NCBI RefSeq assembly: GCF_965284335.1
Contig: NZ_OZ260076.1
DNA length: 64,000 nt
From: Tabrizicola_A sp965284335
GTDB lineage: Bacteria > Pseudomonadota > Alphaproteobacteria > Rhodobacterales > Rhodobacteraceae
Direction: 5' to 3' (one strand)
Numbering within the stretch: the first letter of the stretch is position 1; each line of letters begins with the position of its first letter. Of this stretch, positions 18,041 to 26,700 are shown in pieces. A model generated the notes under the pieces. It made no database searches, was not told the origin of the DNA, and saw only the letters and a program-made list of their open reading frames with translations. A program made the translations under genes and the position numbers.

Positions 18041-18085
18041 CACAATTTTATAGGGAATCCGCCAATTTAGGGGATTCCCTTTGTG
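18041..18085 (+). terminator. Terminator after the aldolase gene
   Basis: Nine-bp stem AGGGAATCC / GGATTCCCT (18052-18060 and 18072-18080) with an 11-base loop, enclosed by an outer CACAA / TTGTG pair (18041-18045 and 18081-18085). Moderate T content follows. Likely ends the pgk-aldolase transcript. Confidence 0.7.
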
Positions 18086-18151
18086 ATTCGGCTGTGGCAT
18101 TGTTGCCCCGTGACCTCCCCCGGAAAATGAGGGGCGGCGCAGAGGCAGAGC

Positions 18152-18454
18152 ATGACGAACACCCCATCTCGCATTCCGCTGGGCGGTATCTTTTATCTGG
18201 TGTTGGCCTTCACTTTGGGGGGCTATTTCACCTTTGCCGCCGTGCAGGGTGACTATGGGGTGTTCCGTCGCGTGCAGATCAATGCCGAGGCCGAGGCGCT
18301 TCGGCTGGAGCGGGATCGGCTGGCGCGGGACTTGGCGGCGATGACCAATCTGACCCGGCGCTTGTCGGATGAGTTTTTGGACATCGACCTTTTGGACCAG
18401 CAGGCCCGCGATGTGCTGGGCTATATGCGCGCCGATGAGATCGTGATCCGCTAG
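18152..18454 (+). CDS. FtsB/DivIC-family septum formation protein
   Basis: A 100-residue bitopic membrane protein with one transmembrane helix (about residues 11-31) followed by a coiled-coil (AEAEALRLERDRLARDLAAM). This is the FtsB/DivIC layout; FtsB joins FtsL and FtsQ at the division site and signals to FtsWI. A position between glycolytic genes and pdhA is common in the order; in E. coli ftsB lies near eno. Name not assigned because FtsB and FtsL-like proteins are hard to tell apart by eye. Confidence 0.85.
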   Translation: MTNTPSRIPLGGIFYLVLAFTLGGYFTFAAVQGDYGVFRRVQINAEAEALRLERDRLARDLAAMTNLTRRLSDEFLDIDLLDQQARDVLGYMRADEIVIR

Positions 18455-18645
18455 CGGCGAAAACCCCAAGTTTTCGCGCGATTTGCCCGTCTGGCCCCCG
18501 TCGGGTTTCCGTCTGGTTCGCGTCTGGCATCCGTACCGACAAAGCGTCGGGCCAGCGGCGGGCGATCATGCGACGGAATTTCAGACCTCCCCGAAGAGGA
18601 TTTGGCAGAAAACGCCGTGCATTCTTGCGCGGTGGATTTTTCATT

Positions 18646-18693
18646 TTGCCTTGCTTCACCGATGCTGTATAAATGGTTTAACATTAAACCATT
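18646..18693 (+). promoter_or_regulatory. pdh operon promoter overlapped by a 22-bp palindrome
   Basis: A -35-like TTGCCT (18646-18651), 16-base spacer and -10 TATAAA (18668-18673). Overlapping the -10 is a perfect palindrome of two 10-bp arms, AATGGTTTAA (18672-18681) and TTAAACCATT (18684-18693), separated by CA. An operator here would block RNA polymerase. The TGGT...ACCA core recalls GntR-type sites such as that of PdhR, but the regulator is not known. The 263 bases upstream of pdhA (18455-18717) hold no gene. Confidence 0.7.
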
Positions 18694-18717
18694 CCACAAG
18701 TGTCGGGAGGATGCGCC

Positions 18718-19707
18718 GTGGTGGCCAAGAAAGCGCCGGAAAAGTCCAATGTGTCAAAGGACGAACTGCTGAAATACTACCGCGAGATGCTGTTGATCCG
18801 CCGATTCGAGGAAAAGGCCGGGCAGCTTTACGGCATGGGTCTGATCGGCGGGTTTTGCCACCTGTATATCGGGCAGGAGGCGGTGGTCGTCGGCCTTGAG
18901 GCCTGCACCAAGCCCGGCGACAAGCGGATCACCAGCTATCGCGACCACGGCCATATGCTGGCCTGCGGCATGAGCGCCAATGGCGTGATGGCAGAACTGA
19001 CGGGGCGCGAGGGGGGCTACTCCAAGGGCAAGGGCGGGAGCATGCATATGTTCTCGAAGGAAAAGCATTTCTACGGCGGCCACGGGATTGTGGGCGCGCA
19101 GGTGCCCTTGGGCGCGGGGCTCGCGATGTCGGACTGGTACAAGGGCAATGACAATGTGACCTTCACCTATTTCGGCGATGGCGCAGCCAATCAGGGCCAG
19201 GTCTATGAGACCTACAACATGGCCGAGCTGTGGAAGCTGCCGGTGATTTTCGTCATTGAAAACAATGGCTATGCCATGGGCACCTCGATGAAACGGTCGA
19301 CCAAGTCGACCACCTTCTATGGCCGGGGTGCGGCCTATGGGATCGAGGGCGAGCAGGTGGACGGCATGGACGTGCTGGCGGTGAAGGCGGCGGGCGAGAA
19401 GGCCGTGGCGCACTGCCGGGCCGGGAAAGGCCCCTATATTCTGGAAATGATGACCTATCGCTATCGCGGCCATTCGATGAGTGACCCGGCCAAGTATCGG
19501 ACCCGCGAGGAGGTGGAGAAGATCAAGCAAGAAAAGGACTGCATCGAGCATGTCCGCGATTTGCTAACCCAAGGGGGGCTATCCTCGGAGGAGGAGTTGA
19601 AGGCGATTGACAAGGAAATCAAGGAGATCGTCAACGCCTCGGCCGAGTTCGCCAAGGAAAGCCCAGAGCCCGCGCTGAGTGAGCTTTGGACCGACATTTA
19701 CGCCTGA
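18718..19707 (+). CDS. pdhA: Pyruvate dehydrogenase E1 component subunit alpha
   Basis: Thiamine-diphosphate enzyme that decarboxylates pyruvate and passes acetyl to lipoyl groups. The thiamine-binding motif GDGAANQGQVYE..NNGYAMGTS is seen near residues 160-195, and the phosphorylation-loop region YRYRGHSMSDPAKYRTREEV near 248 is conserved. I set the start at GTG 18718 because GGGAGG lies exactly 7 bases upstream; this gives 329 residues. First gene of the operon pdhA-pdhB-pdhC. Confidence 0.95.
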   Translation: MVAKKAPEKSNVSKDELLKYYREMLLIRRFEEKAGQLYGMGLIGGFCHLYIGQEAVVVGLEACTKPGDKRITSYRDHGHMLACGMSANGVMAELTGREGGYSKGKGGSMHMFSKEKHFYGGHGIVGAQVPLGAGLAMSDWYKGNDNVTFTYFGDGAANQGQVYETYNMAELWKLPVIFVIENNGYAMGTSMKRSTKSTTFYGRGAAYGIEGEQVDGMDVLAVKAAGEKAVAHCRAGKGPYILEMMTYRYRGHSMSDPAKYRTREEVEKIKQEKDCIEHVRDLLTQGGLSSEEELKAIDKEIKEIVNASAEFAKESPEPALSELWTDIYA

Positions 19708-19721
19708 GGGGAGAGAAGACC

Positions 19722-21110
19722 ATGGCAACGAACGTATTGATGCCCGCCCTGTCCCCGACGATGGAGGAAGGCACGCTGGCCAAATGGCTGGTGAAGGAAG
19801 GCGACAAGGTGAAATCCGGCCAGATCATCGCCGAGATCGAGACCGACAAGGCGACGATGGAATTTGAGGCGGTGGATGAAGGCACCGTCGGCAAGCTCTT
19901 GGTCGCCGAAGGCACCGCCAATGTGAAGGTGAACACGCCGATTGCGGTGATGGTGGAAGAGGGCGAGAGCGTCTCGGATGCCTCCTCGTCCGCCGCCGCG
20001 AAGAGCGACGTCGGCTCGTCGGCGGCCCCTGCCCCCGTTGCGGCACCTGTGGCGGCGGTTGCAGCGCAAGTGGCGGCCCCTGTGGCTGTTGTGTCCAAGG
20101 CCAGCCCCGATTGGGCCGAAGGCACGCCGATGAAAACCATGACGGTGCGCGAGGCGCTGCGTGAGGCGATGGCCGAGGAGATGCGCGCCAACCCGAATGT
20201 GTTCCTGATGGGCGAGGAAGTGGGCGAGTATCAGGGCGCCTATAAGATCTCTCAGGGCCTTCTGGACGAGTTCGGGCCGAAGCGCGTGATTGATACGCCG
20301 ATCACCGAGATTGGTTTCACCGGCATTGCGGTGGGTGCGGCTTGGGGCGGGTTGAACCCGATTGTCGAGTTCATGACCTTCAACTTTGCCATGCAGGCGA
20401 TTGACCACATCATCAACTCGGCCGCCAAGACGAATTACATGTCCGGCGGACAGGTGCCCTGCCCCATCGTGTTCCGCGGCGCCAATGGCGCGGCGGCGCG
20501 GGTGGCGGCGCAGCATAGTCAGGATTACGCGGCTTGGTATGCGGCCATTCCAGGGCTGAAGGTGGTGATGCCTTACTCGGCCTCGGACGCGAAGGGGCTG
20601 TTGAAAATGGCCATTCGCGATCCGAACCCGGTGGTGTTTTTGGAGAATGAAATTCTCTATGGGCAATCCTTCGAGGTGCCCGATCTGCCCGATTTCACCA
20701 TTCCCTTTGGCAAGGCGCGGGTCTGGCGTGAGGGGTCGGATGTGACCATCGTCTCGTTCGGCATCGGGATGCGTTACGCGCTGGAAGCCGCTGATATTCT
20801 TGCGAAAGACGGGATTTCGGCCGAGGTGATCGACCTGCGCACGCTGCGCCCGATTGATTACGATACGGTGCTGGCATCCGTGCAGAAAACCAATCGCTGC
20901 GTGACGGTGGAGGAAGGCTTCCCGGTGGGGTCCATCGGCGATCACATGGCCAGCACAATCATGCAGCGCGCCTTTGATTATCTGGATGCGCCGGTGGTGA
21001 CCTGTGCGGGCAAGGATGTGCCGATGCCCTATGCGGCGAACCTTGAGAAACTGGCGCTGGTGACGACGGCCGAGGTCGTCGCAGCTGTCAAATCCGTTTG
21101 CTACCGGTAA
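19722..21110 (+). CDS. pdhB: Pyruvate dehydrogenase E1 beta with N-terminal lipoyl domain
   Basis: Second E1 subunit, 462 residues. Residues 1-80 form a lipoyl domain with the attachment lysine in IETDKATMEF (K43), then an Ala/Pro/Val-rich linker (about 82-125) and the E1 beta body beginning KTMTVREALREAM. The extra lipoyl domain on E1 beta is a known alphaproteobacterial feature. The ATG at 19722 has GGGGAGAGAAG upstream. 14 bases after pdhA; the lipoyl part is very close at DNA level to that of pdhC. Confidence 0.95.
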   Translation: MATNVLMPALSPTMEEGTLAKWLVKEGDKVKSGQIIAEIETDKATMEFEAVDEGTVGKLLVAEGTANVKVNTPIAVMVEEGESVSDASSSAAAKSDVGSSAAPAPVAAPVAAVAAQVAAPVAVVSKASPDWAEGTPMKTMTVREALREAMAEEMRANPNVFLMGEEVGEYQGAYKISQGLLDEFGPKRVIDTPITEIGFTGIAVGAAWGGLNPIVEFMTFNFAMQAIDHIINSAAKTNYMSGGQVPCPIVFRGANGAAARVAAQHSQDYAAWYAAIPGLKVVMPYSASDAKGLLKMAIRDPNPVVFLENEILYGQSFEVPDLPDFTIPFGKARVWREGSDVTIVSFGIGMRYALEAADILAKDGISAEVIDLRTLRPIDYDTVLASVQKTNRCVTVEEGFPVGSIGDHMASTIMQRAFDYLDAPVVTCAGKDVPMPYAANLEKLALVTTAEVVAAVKSVCYR

Positions 21111-21120
21111 GGGGGGCGTC

Positions 21121-22419
21121 ATGGCTGTAGAAATTTTGATGCCCGCGCTGTCTCCGACGATGGAGGAGGGCACGCTGGCCAAATGGCTGGTGAAAGAGGG
21201 CGATGTGGTGAAATCGGGGCAAGTGATTGCCGAGATCGAGACCGACAAGGCCACGATGGAGTTCGAGGCGGTGGATGAGGGCCGGATCGGCCAGATTCTG
21301 GTGGCCGAGGGCACGGCAGGGGTCAAGGTGAACACCGCGATTGCCGTTTTGCTGGAGGATGGCGAGGATGCAGGCGCGGCTGTGGCAAAGCCTGCGGCGG
21401 CAGCCCCTGTCGCGGTGGCGGCAGCCCCGGTTGCGGCTCCTGCGGCGGTCCCGGCGGCGGCTGTGCCTGTGGCGTCGGGCGCGCGGGTCTTTGCCTCGCC
21501 TCTGGCGCGGCGGATTGCCAAGGAAAAGGGGCTGGATCTGACGCAAGTGGCGGGATCGGGCCCCCATGGGCGGATCGTGCGGGCCGATGTCGAGGGCGCG
21601 CGCCCGGCGGCGGCGGCGGTTGCCGCGCCCCCGGCAGCGGGTGCCGCCCCTGCCGCAGCGGCGCCGGCCAAGGTGGCGCTGGCCGCCGGGCCTTCAACCG
21701 AGGCCGTGCTCAAGACCTATGCCGACCGCGAATTCACCGAAGTGCCTTTGGACGGCATGCGCCGCACGGTGGCCGCCCGTCTGACCGAGGCAAAGCAGAC
21801 CATCCCGCATTTCTATTTGCGCCGCGAGGTGCGGCTTGACGGGCTGATGGCCTTCCGTGAGCAGCTGAACAAGGGGCTGGAATCGCGGGGCGTGAAGCTG
21901 TCGGTCAATGATTTCATCATCAAGGCCAGCGCGATTGCCCTGCAGGCGGTGCCGGGCTGCAATACGGTCTGGGCAGGCGACCGGATGCTGCGGCTGAAAC
22001 CGTCAGATGTGGCGGTGGCGGTGGCGGTTGAGGGGGGGCTCTTCACGCCGGTCCTGCGCGATGCCGAGAAAAAGACGCTGTCGGCCTTGTCAGCCGAGAT
22101 GAAGGATCTGGCTGCGCGCGCCAAGACGAAAAAGCTCGCGCCGCACGAGTATCAGGGCGGCTCTTTTGCGATTTCCAATTTGGGCATGATGGGGATCGAG
22201 AATTTCGACGCCGTGATCAACCCGCCGCATGGGTCCATTCTGGCCGTGGGCGCGGGGATCAAGAAGCCGGTTGTTCAGGCGGATGGGTCGATTGGCGTTG
22301 CCACGGTCATGTCGATGACGCTGTCGGTCGATCACCGGGTGATCGACGGGGCCTTGGGGGCCGAGTTCCTCAAGGTGATCGTCGAGTGCTTGGAAAACCC
22401 GATCACGATGTTGGCCTGA
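21121..22419 (+). CDS. pdhC: Dihydrolipoamide acetyltransferase (E2) of pyruvate dehydrogenase
   Basis: Core of the pyruvate dehydrogenase complex, transferring acetyl from lipoyl to CoA. Domain order: lipoyl domain 1-80 (lysine K43), Ala/Pro linker, peripheral subunit-binding domain from about 122 (ASPLARRIAKEKGLDL..GSGPHGRI), second linker, catalytic domain from about 200 with the active-site motif SVDHRVIDGALGAEF near the end. 432 residues. Ten bases after pdhB. The E3 gene lpd is not in this stretch; a terminator follows directly. Confidence 0.95.
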   Translation: MAVEILMPALSPTMEEGTLAKWLVKEGDVVKSGQVIAEIETDKATMEFEAVDEGRIGQILVAEGTAGVKVNTAIAVLLEDGEDAGAAVAKPAAAAPVAVAAAPVAAPAAVPAAAVPVASGARVFASPLARRIAKEKGLDLTQVAGSGPHGRIVRADVEGARPAAAAVAAPPAAGAAPAAAAPAKVALAAGPSTEAVLKTYADREFTEVPLDGMRRTVAARLTEAKQTIPHFYLRREVRLDGLMAFREQLNKGLESRGVKLSVNDFIIKASAIALQAVPGCNTVWAGDRMLRLKPSDVAVAVAVEGGLFTPVLRDAEKKTLSALSAEMKDLAARAKTKKLAPHEYQGGSFAISNLGMMGIENFDAVINPPHGSILAVGAGIKKPVVQADGSIGVATVMSMTLSVDHRVIDGALGAEFLKVIVECLENPITMLA

Positions 22420-22436
22420 TCGAAGCGCAAAATCAA

Positions 22437-22467
22437 AAAAGAGCGGGCGACGGGGCCCGCTCTTTTC
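22437..22467 (+). terminator. Intrinsic terminator of the pdh operon
   Basis: Twelve-bp perfect stem AAAAGAGCGGGC / GCCCGCTCTTTT (22437-22448 and 22455-22466), six-base loop, T run within the right arm. Ends the pdhABC transcript; works on the other strand too. Confidence 0.93.
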
Positions 22468-22489
22468 ATGTCAGATCAAAGCCTTACCC

Positions 22490-22546
22490 CTGCCCCTTCA
22501 TCTGTTCCCAAATATCATCGGGGGGTCCGGGGGGCGAAGCGCCCCC
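22490..22546 (-). repeat. Rhodobacterales-type 3' intergenic motif with GC hairpin, copy 2
   Basis: Just beyond the cysE stop, read on the minus strand: a hairpin of GGGGGCG / CGCCCCC arms (22530-22546), then CCCCCCGATGATATTTGGG, then CAGATGAAGG. The GATATTT...TGAAGG part matches copy 1 after mazG. Probably a transcription end or mRNA-stability element. Confidence 0.6.
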
Positions 22547-22554
22547 GGGGGGTG

Positions 22555-23367
22555 TCAGCAGTCGCAGTCCTTCAACCGCTGGTCCATCGTCACTGAAGGC
22601 GTATCGCAGCCCGCCTCGCCCACGATGCGCGCGGGAACCCCGGCGACGGTCTTGCAGGGCGGCACGTCTTGCAGCACCACCGATCCGGCGGCAATGCGGG
22701 TGCAATAGCCGATCTCGATATTGCCCAGAACCTTGGCCCCGGCCCCGATCAAGACGCCATTGCCGATCTTCGGGTGGCGGTCGCCATCCTCTTTGCCCGT
22801 GCCGCCCAGCGTGACGGAATGCAGCATCGAGACATTGTCCCCCACAACGGCGGTTTCGCCGATGACGATGGAATGGGCGTGGTCGATCATCAGCCCGCGG
22901 CCAATGCGGGCGGCGGGGTGGATATCGACGCCAAAGACCTCGGACACCCGCATCTGGACGAAATAAGCCATGTCGCGGCGGCCTTGTTGCCACAGCCAAT
23001 GGCCGATGCGATAGGCCTGCACGGCCTGAAAGCCTTTGAAGAACAGGATCGGCTGGATATAGCGGTGGCAGGCCGGGTCGCGGTCAAAGATCGCCATGAT
23101 ATCGGCGCGGGCGGCTTGGCCGATCTCGGCATCGGCCGCATAGGCCTCATCGGCTATTTCGCGCAGGATCTGCTCGCTCATCTCGCCGCTCGCAAGTTTC
23201 AGCGAAAAGCGATAGGCCAGCGCGCGCTCCAAGGTCGGGTGATGCAAGAGGCTGGAATGGACCAGCCCGCCCAGCAACGGCTCGGCCTTGACCATCTCAG
23301 AGGCCTCATCGCAGATTCGCGACCAGACCGGATCAACCGCCATCAGTTTTGCTTTGGTTTCTGCCAT
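22555..23367 (-). CDS. cysE: Serine O-acetyltransferase
   Basis: Makes O-acetylserine from serine and acetyl-CoA, the first step of cysteine synthesis. The N-terminal alpha-helical domain (VDPVWSRICDEASEMV) is followed by a left-handed beta-helix of hexapeptide repeats with the family motif GVDIHPAARIGRGLMIDHAHSIVIGETAV (in pieces around residues 150-180) and catalytic histidine and aspartate in this block. 270 residues from the ATG at 23367, which has GAGG 7 bases upstream. The C-terminus ends DCDC rather than the isoleucine seen in CysK-binding CysE. Lies directly behind the GTA cluster, as in related species. Confidence 0.94.
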   Translation of the reverse strand: MAETKAKLMAVDPVWSRICDEASEMVKAEPLLGGLVHSSLLHHPTLERALAYRFSLKLASGEMSEQILREIADEAYAADAEIGQAARADIMAIFDRDPACHRYIQPILFFKGFQAVQAYRIGHWLWQQGRRDMAYFVQMRVSEVFGVDIHPAARIGRGLMIDHAHSIVIGETAVVGDNVSMLHSVTLGGTGKEDGDRHPKIGNGVLIGAGAKVLGNIEIGYCTRIAAGSVVLQDVPPCKTVAGVPARIVGEAGCDTPSVTMDQRLKDCDC

Positions 23368-23707
23368 GATCCATCCTCGAATTTGGAAGATCATAACATA
23401 GCTCTCCCCGTTGCGACAGACCATGCCCGCGCTGCATATTTTCGTGCCGGAACTTGGCCACTTCCCAGGCCATGATGGCCAAGGATTGCAGGCAAAGACC
23501 CGATGTGCGCGGCCCATCGCCCAGCGCCCGGGTCATCAAGCTGCCATTGCCCCAGCGGGGATGGGGCACGCCATGGCGGCGCATGAAATGATGCGCCGCA
23601 TGGGCTTCGTGGATAAGGCGTTTGGCAAGCGCGGGGCGAAGAGCCAAGGGTTCTGCCGCCAAACGGCCCGCACCGGCCATAAGATCATCCAAAAGACAGC
23701 GGCGCAT
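23333..23707 (-). CDS. Small DUF7742-like protein at the end of the GTA cluster
   Basis: A 124-residue basic, helical protein. The segment LIHEAHAAHHFMRRHGVPHPRWGNGSLM (in two parts around residues 32-58) matches my recollection of a small Rhodobacterales family (DUF7742) found next to GTA genes; the invariant-looking HPxWGNGSLM is the best mark. Start at 23707, two bases after the TAA of the baseplate gene with AAGG upstream; its end overlaps the cysE start by 35 bases. Function unknown; it may be co-transcribed with the GTA. Confidence 0.72.
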   Translation of the reverse strand: MRRCLLDDLMAGAGRLAAEPLALRPALAKRLIHEAHAAHHFMRRHGVPHPRWGNGSLMTRALGDGPRTSGLCLQSLAIMAWEVAKFRHENMQRGHGLSQRGELCYDLPNSRMDHGRNQSKTDGG

Positions 23708-23711
23708 GGCC

Positions 23712-26700
23712 TTAGCCCAGCGTCACCGCGCGCGCGGGGCCTGCGCCAAAGCTGCCCGAGATTTGCGCCACCTCGATGCGGCTGGCGGCGGTGACGCCAT
23801 CGACGCCTTGCAAGCTTGCGCTATAGGTCCAGCTTGGGGATGTGGTGATCACCTCGCGCACCAAAGTGGCGCCGTTGAACACCTGCAGGCGGTAGCTTTC
23901 GCTTTCCTCGCCCAAGGGCACCTCGATCGAGGCCCAGCTATCACCATCAATCCGGGTGCGCCGAATCCAGCTCAGATCAATGGTGCCGCCGATCTGGCCA
24001 CGTTTTTTCAAATGGCACACCGAATAGGGCCGCAAGCCCATGCCCTGAAAGGCCGCCGACAGCGCCACAACGCCCGCACCATCATAGCCACGCGAGGCAT
24101 CGCCTACCCGGTAGTTGCGCGTCAGGCCGCGCGCCGATTGCGGCAGGCGGATCTGGCGCAAGGACGCGTCCAAAAGCACCACGATGCTGCCCGCAGGCCA
24201 GACATCGGGCATGACGGCATCGCTGCCCAATTGGCCCCGCAGAAGGGTGCTGATCTCATAGGTGGCGGGTGCCACCAGAACCGCATTGGCAAATTGCAGG
24301 ATCTCCCAATTGTCCGGGCTGCCATCGCCAATCGCCAAGGCATTGCTGCCCGCCAGCACCGTTTGCAGATCAGCCGAGGACAGCTGCCCTGCCCCCAGCC
24401 GCAGGCGCAAGGCTGCGCCACGCGCCCAGCGCGACAGGGGACCACGGGCAAGGGAGGTTTCCGTAACGCCAACCACAGCCGGACGTTCCAGCGTGGTGTT
24501 CAGTGTAAAGCCCGCCTCGCCGGGCGAAGACCACAACGCAACCCGCCCCGGCCAAGGTGTTGCCGCCACGGCAAGATGGGGCACATGGGGCCGCTCCGAA
24601 CCTGTCAACAAGGGCAGGTCCAGAAACAGCGGATAGGGCGGCGTTGGCGGAACATAGGGTTTCCAGCCCGTGGCTTCGGGGTCGATGCGCGGATCGCGGT
24701 AAAGCGCGGGATCAATGCGCACCGCCTCAAGCGTTTGCATCTGGGTCAGCTCGCAGCGGTCCACCCGATAGCGCTTGCCCGCGATTTCCACCACCGATCC
24801 TGCGCCAATATCGCGGCGCGAGGGGGGCAGCCCAAAGCGGATGCTGTCACGCGCAAGACGCGCCTCCATCAGCCAGCGCTCGGCCAAAACCGCCGCCTCA
24901 ACCCCGGTAAGCGCCAAGGGCATCTCGGTTTGCGCCACCGCAGGACTTGCGGCATCAGGCAGGCTTGCGACCACCGCGCGCACGGCAAAATCGCTTTCGG
25001 CTTGCAGATAGGTCAGGCGCAGGTGGTCATGGGTTTCGCTGTCGCCCATCCGGCTGGCCTCAAGGCCCGAGCCGTTGGTCTCAGCCGGGGCAAAGTCATC
25101 GCTTGTCAGGGCAATCGCCTTGAGACCTGTGCGGCGCTGAAAGGCCAAACCCCCCTCGCGCTCAAGCGCATCGACCGAGGTGGCTTGCAGCACAGGTTGC
25201 AGCACCGCCCGCCCTGTGGTGACATCGGAGACGCCATAGCCGCGCACCACACCATGGGCCCGGGTTGTGTCGATGTCCGCCACTTCGGCAGCCTCGCACA
25301 CCTCGGTGATCACGGCGGCCAGCGATTGGTTGGCAGAGCGTCCGTTCAACCAATGCCCGGCTTCGAAATTTGCCCCATCACTCCACAGGGTGCTGTTCAG
25401 GGGAAAGGCCGGAAACGGGCGCGCATCCCATGCCCAAGCCAATGAGCGTTCAAAATCCAGCATCGGCCCGCCATAGGCCAAGGAGGTGGGGTTGTTGGCC
25501 GGATCCCGCCAAAACCGCGCCATGGCGGTGTAATAGGCCATTTGCAGCAGGTCATCGCGTTGCCCGGTGGAAAATTTGGGCAGCGCAGACTCCGAGGATT
25601 TGGGATCAAGGAATTTGTTCGGCTGGTTGGTGCCCTTGTCGATGGCCGCGCAGCCATATTCGACAAAGCGGAACGGTTTGGATTGCGGCACCCAAGCGGT
25701 GGGCGTCGCCTGACGCAACCCGTTGATCCGTCCGTGATGTTGCGACACCCACCAGTTGCGCAGATCCTTATAGCGATAGACCCATGGCTCGTCATAGGCG
25801 CCATCGGTGATCGGGGTGCGGGTTTGCGCGGCCTCATCCTCGGGCGTGGCATAATACCAATCAAACCCCTCACCGCCTGCGATATTGGCGTATAGATAAT
25901 CGGGGTTATGAACCGACTGCCAAGCACTATCGGCGTGAACCTCGCCCTCGCGCCAGTCGGACAATGGCATGTAATTGTCGATGCCGATAAAGTCGATATT
26001 CGCATCCGCCCAGAGGGGATCAAGGTGGAAATAGACATTTCCATCCGCATGATAGCCGAAATACTCTGACCAATCGGCAGCATAAGACAGTTTGCAGTTT
26101 GGCCCCAGAATGCTGCGCACCTCGGCGGCCAGTGCGATCAGCGCCGTCACCGCCGGAAAGCTGTCACCAGCCCCACGGATCTGCGTCAATCCGCGCATTT
26201 CAGACCCGATGCAAAACGCCTCAACCCCACCGGCGGCCGCACAAAGCATGGCATTGTGCAAGATGAAGCGGCGATAGCTCCACTCATTGGTGCCTGAATA
26301 GCTGATGGTGGTGCCGTTAAGCGTAAAATCACTCGCCGTCGCCGTGCCGATAAAGGCTGCCACCTCGGCCAAGGCCGCGGCGCTGCGATCGGGCGAGCCG
26401 GGCAGACCCGGCGCCAGTGAGGTGGTGATGCGCCCCCGCCATGGCAGCTTTGGTTGGCCCACCTGCCCCGTCCATGGGTTGATCAGGGTGTTTGTGTCCA
26501 ACTGATCCATCAGGATAAAGGGGTAATAGGTCACATCCTGACCCGCCGCCTTCATCGCCACAATCGCCTCGATCACGGACTGATCGGATGGGGTGCCGCC
26601 ATAGATGGAGCGCCCTTCGATCTTTGGCACCTCTTGGGCCATCGCCCGGGTGATCCCGCCCGAGCGCCAAGGCATGCCCACCCCATCCAGCGCGGTTTGC

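Noticed and set aside
18488..18527. Three copies of CGTCTGG upstream of the pdh promoter
   Set aside because: Short and unevenly spaced; expected at this frequency in GC-rich DNA.
19698..21713. 671-codon open frame on the minus strand across pdhB and pdhC
   Set aside because: Shadow of the pdh genes; its product is low-complexity and arginine/histidine-rich, with no ribosome binding site.
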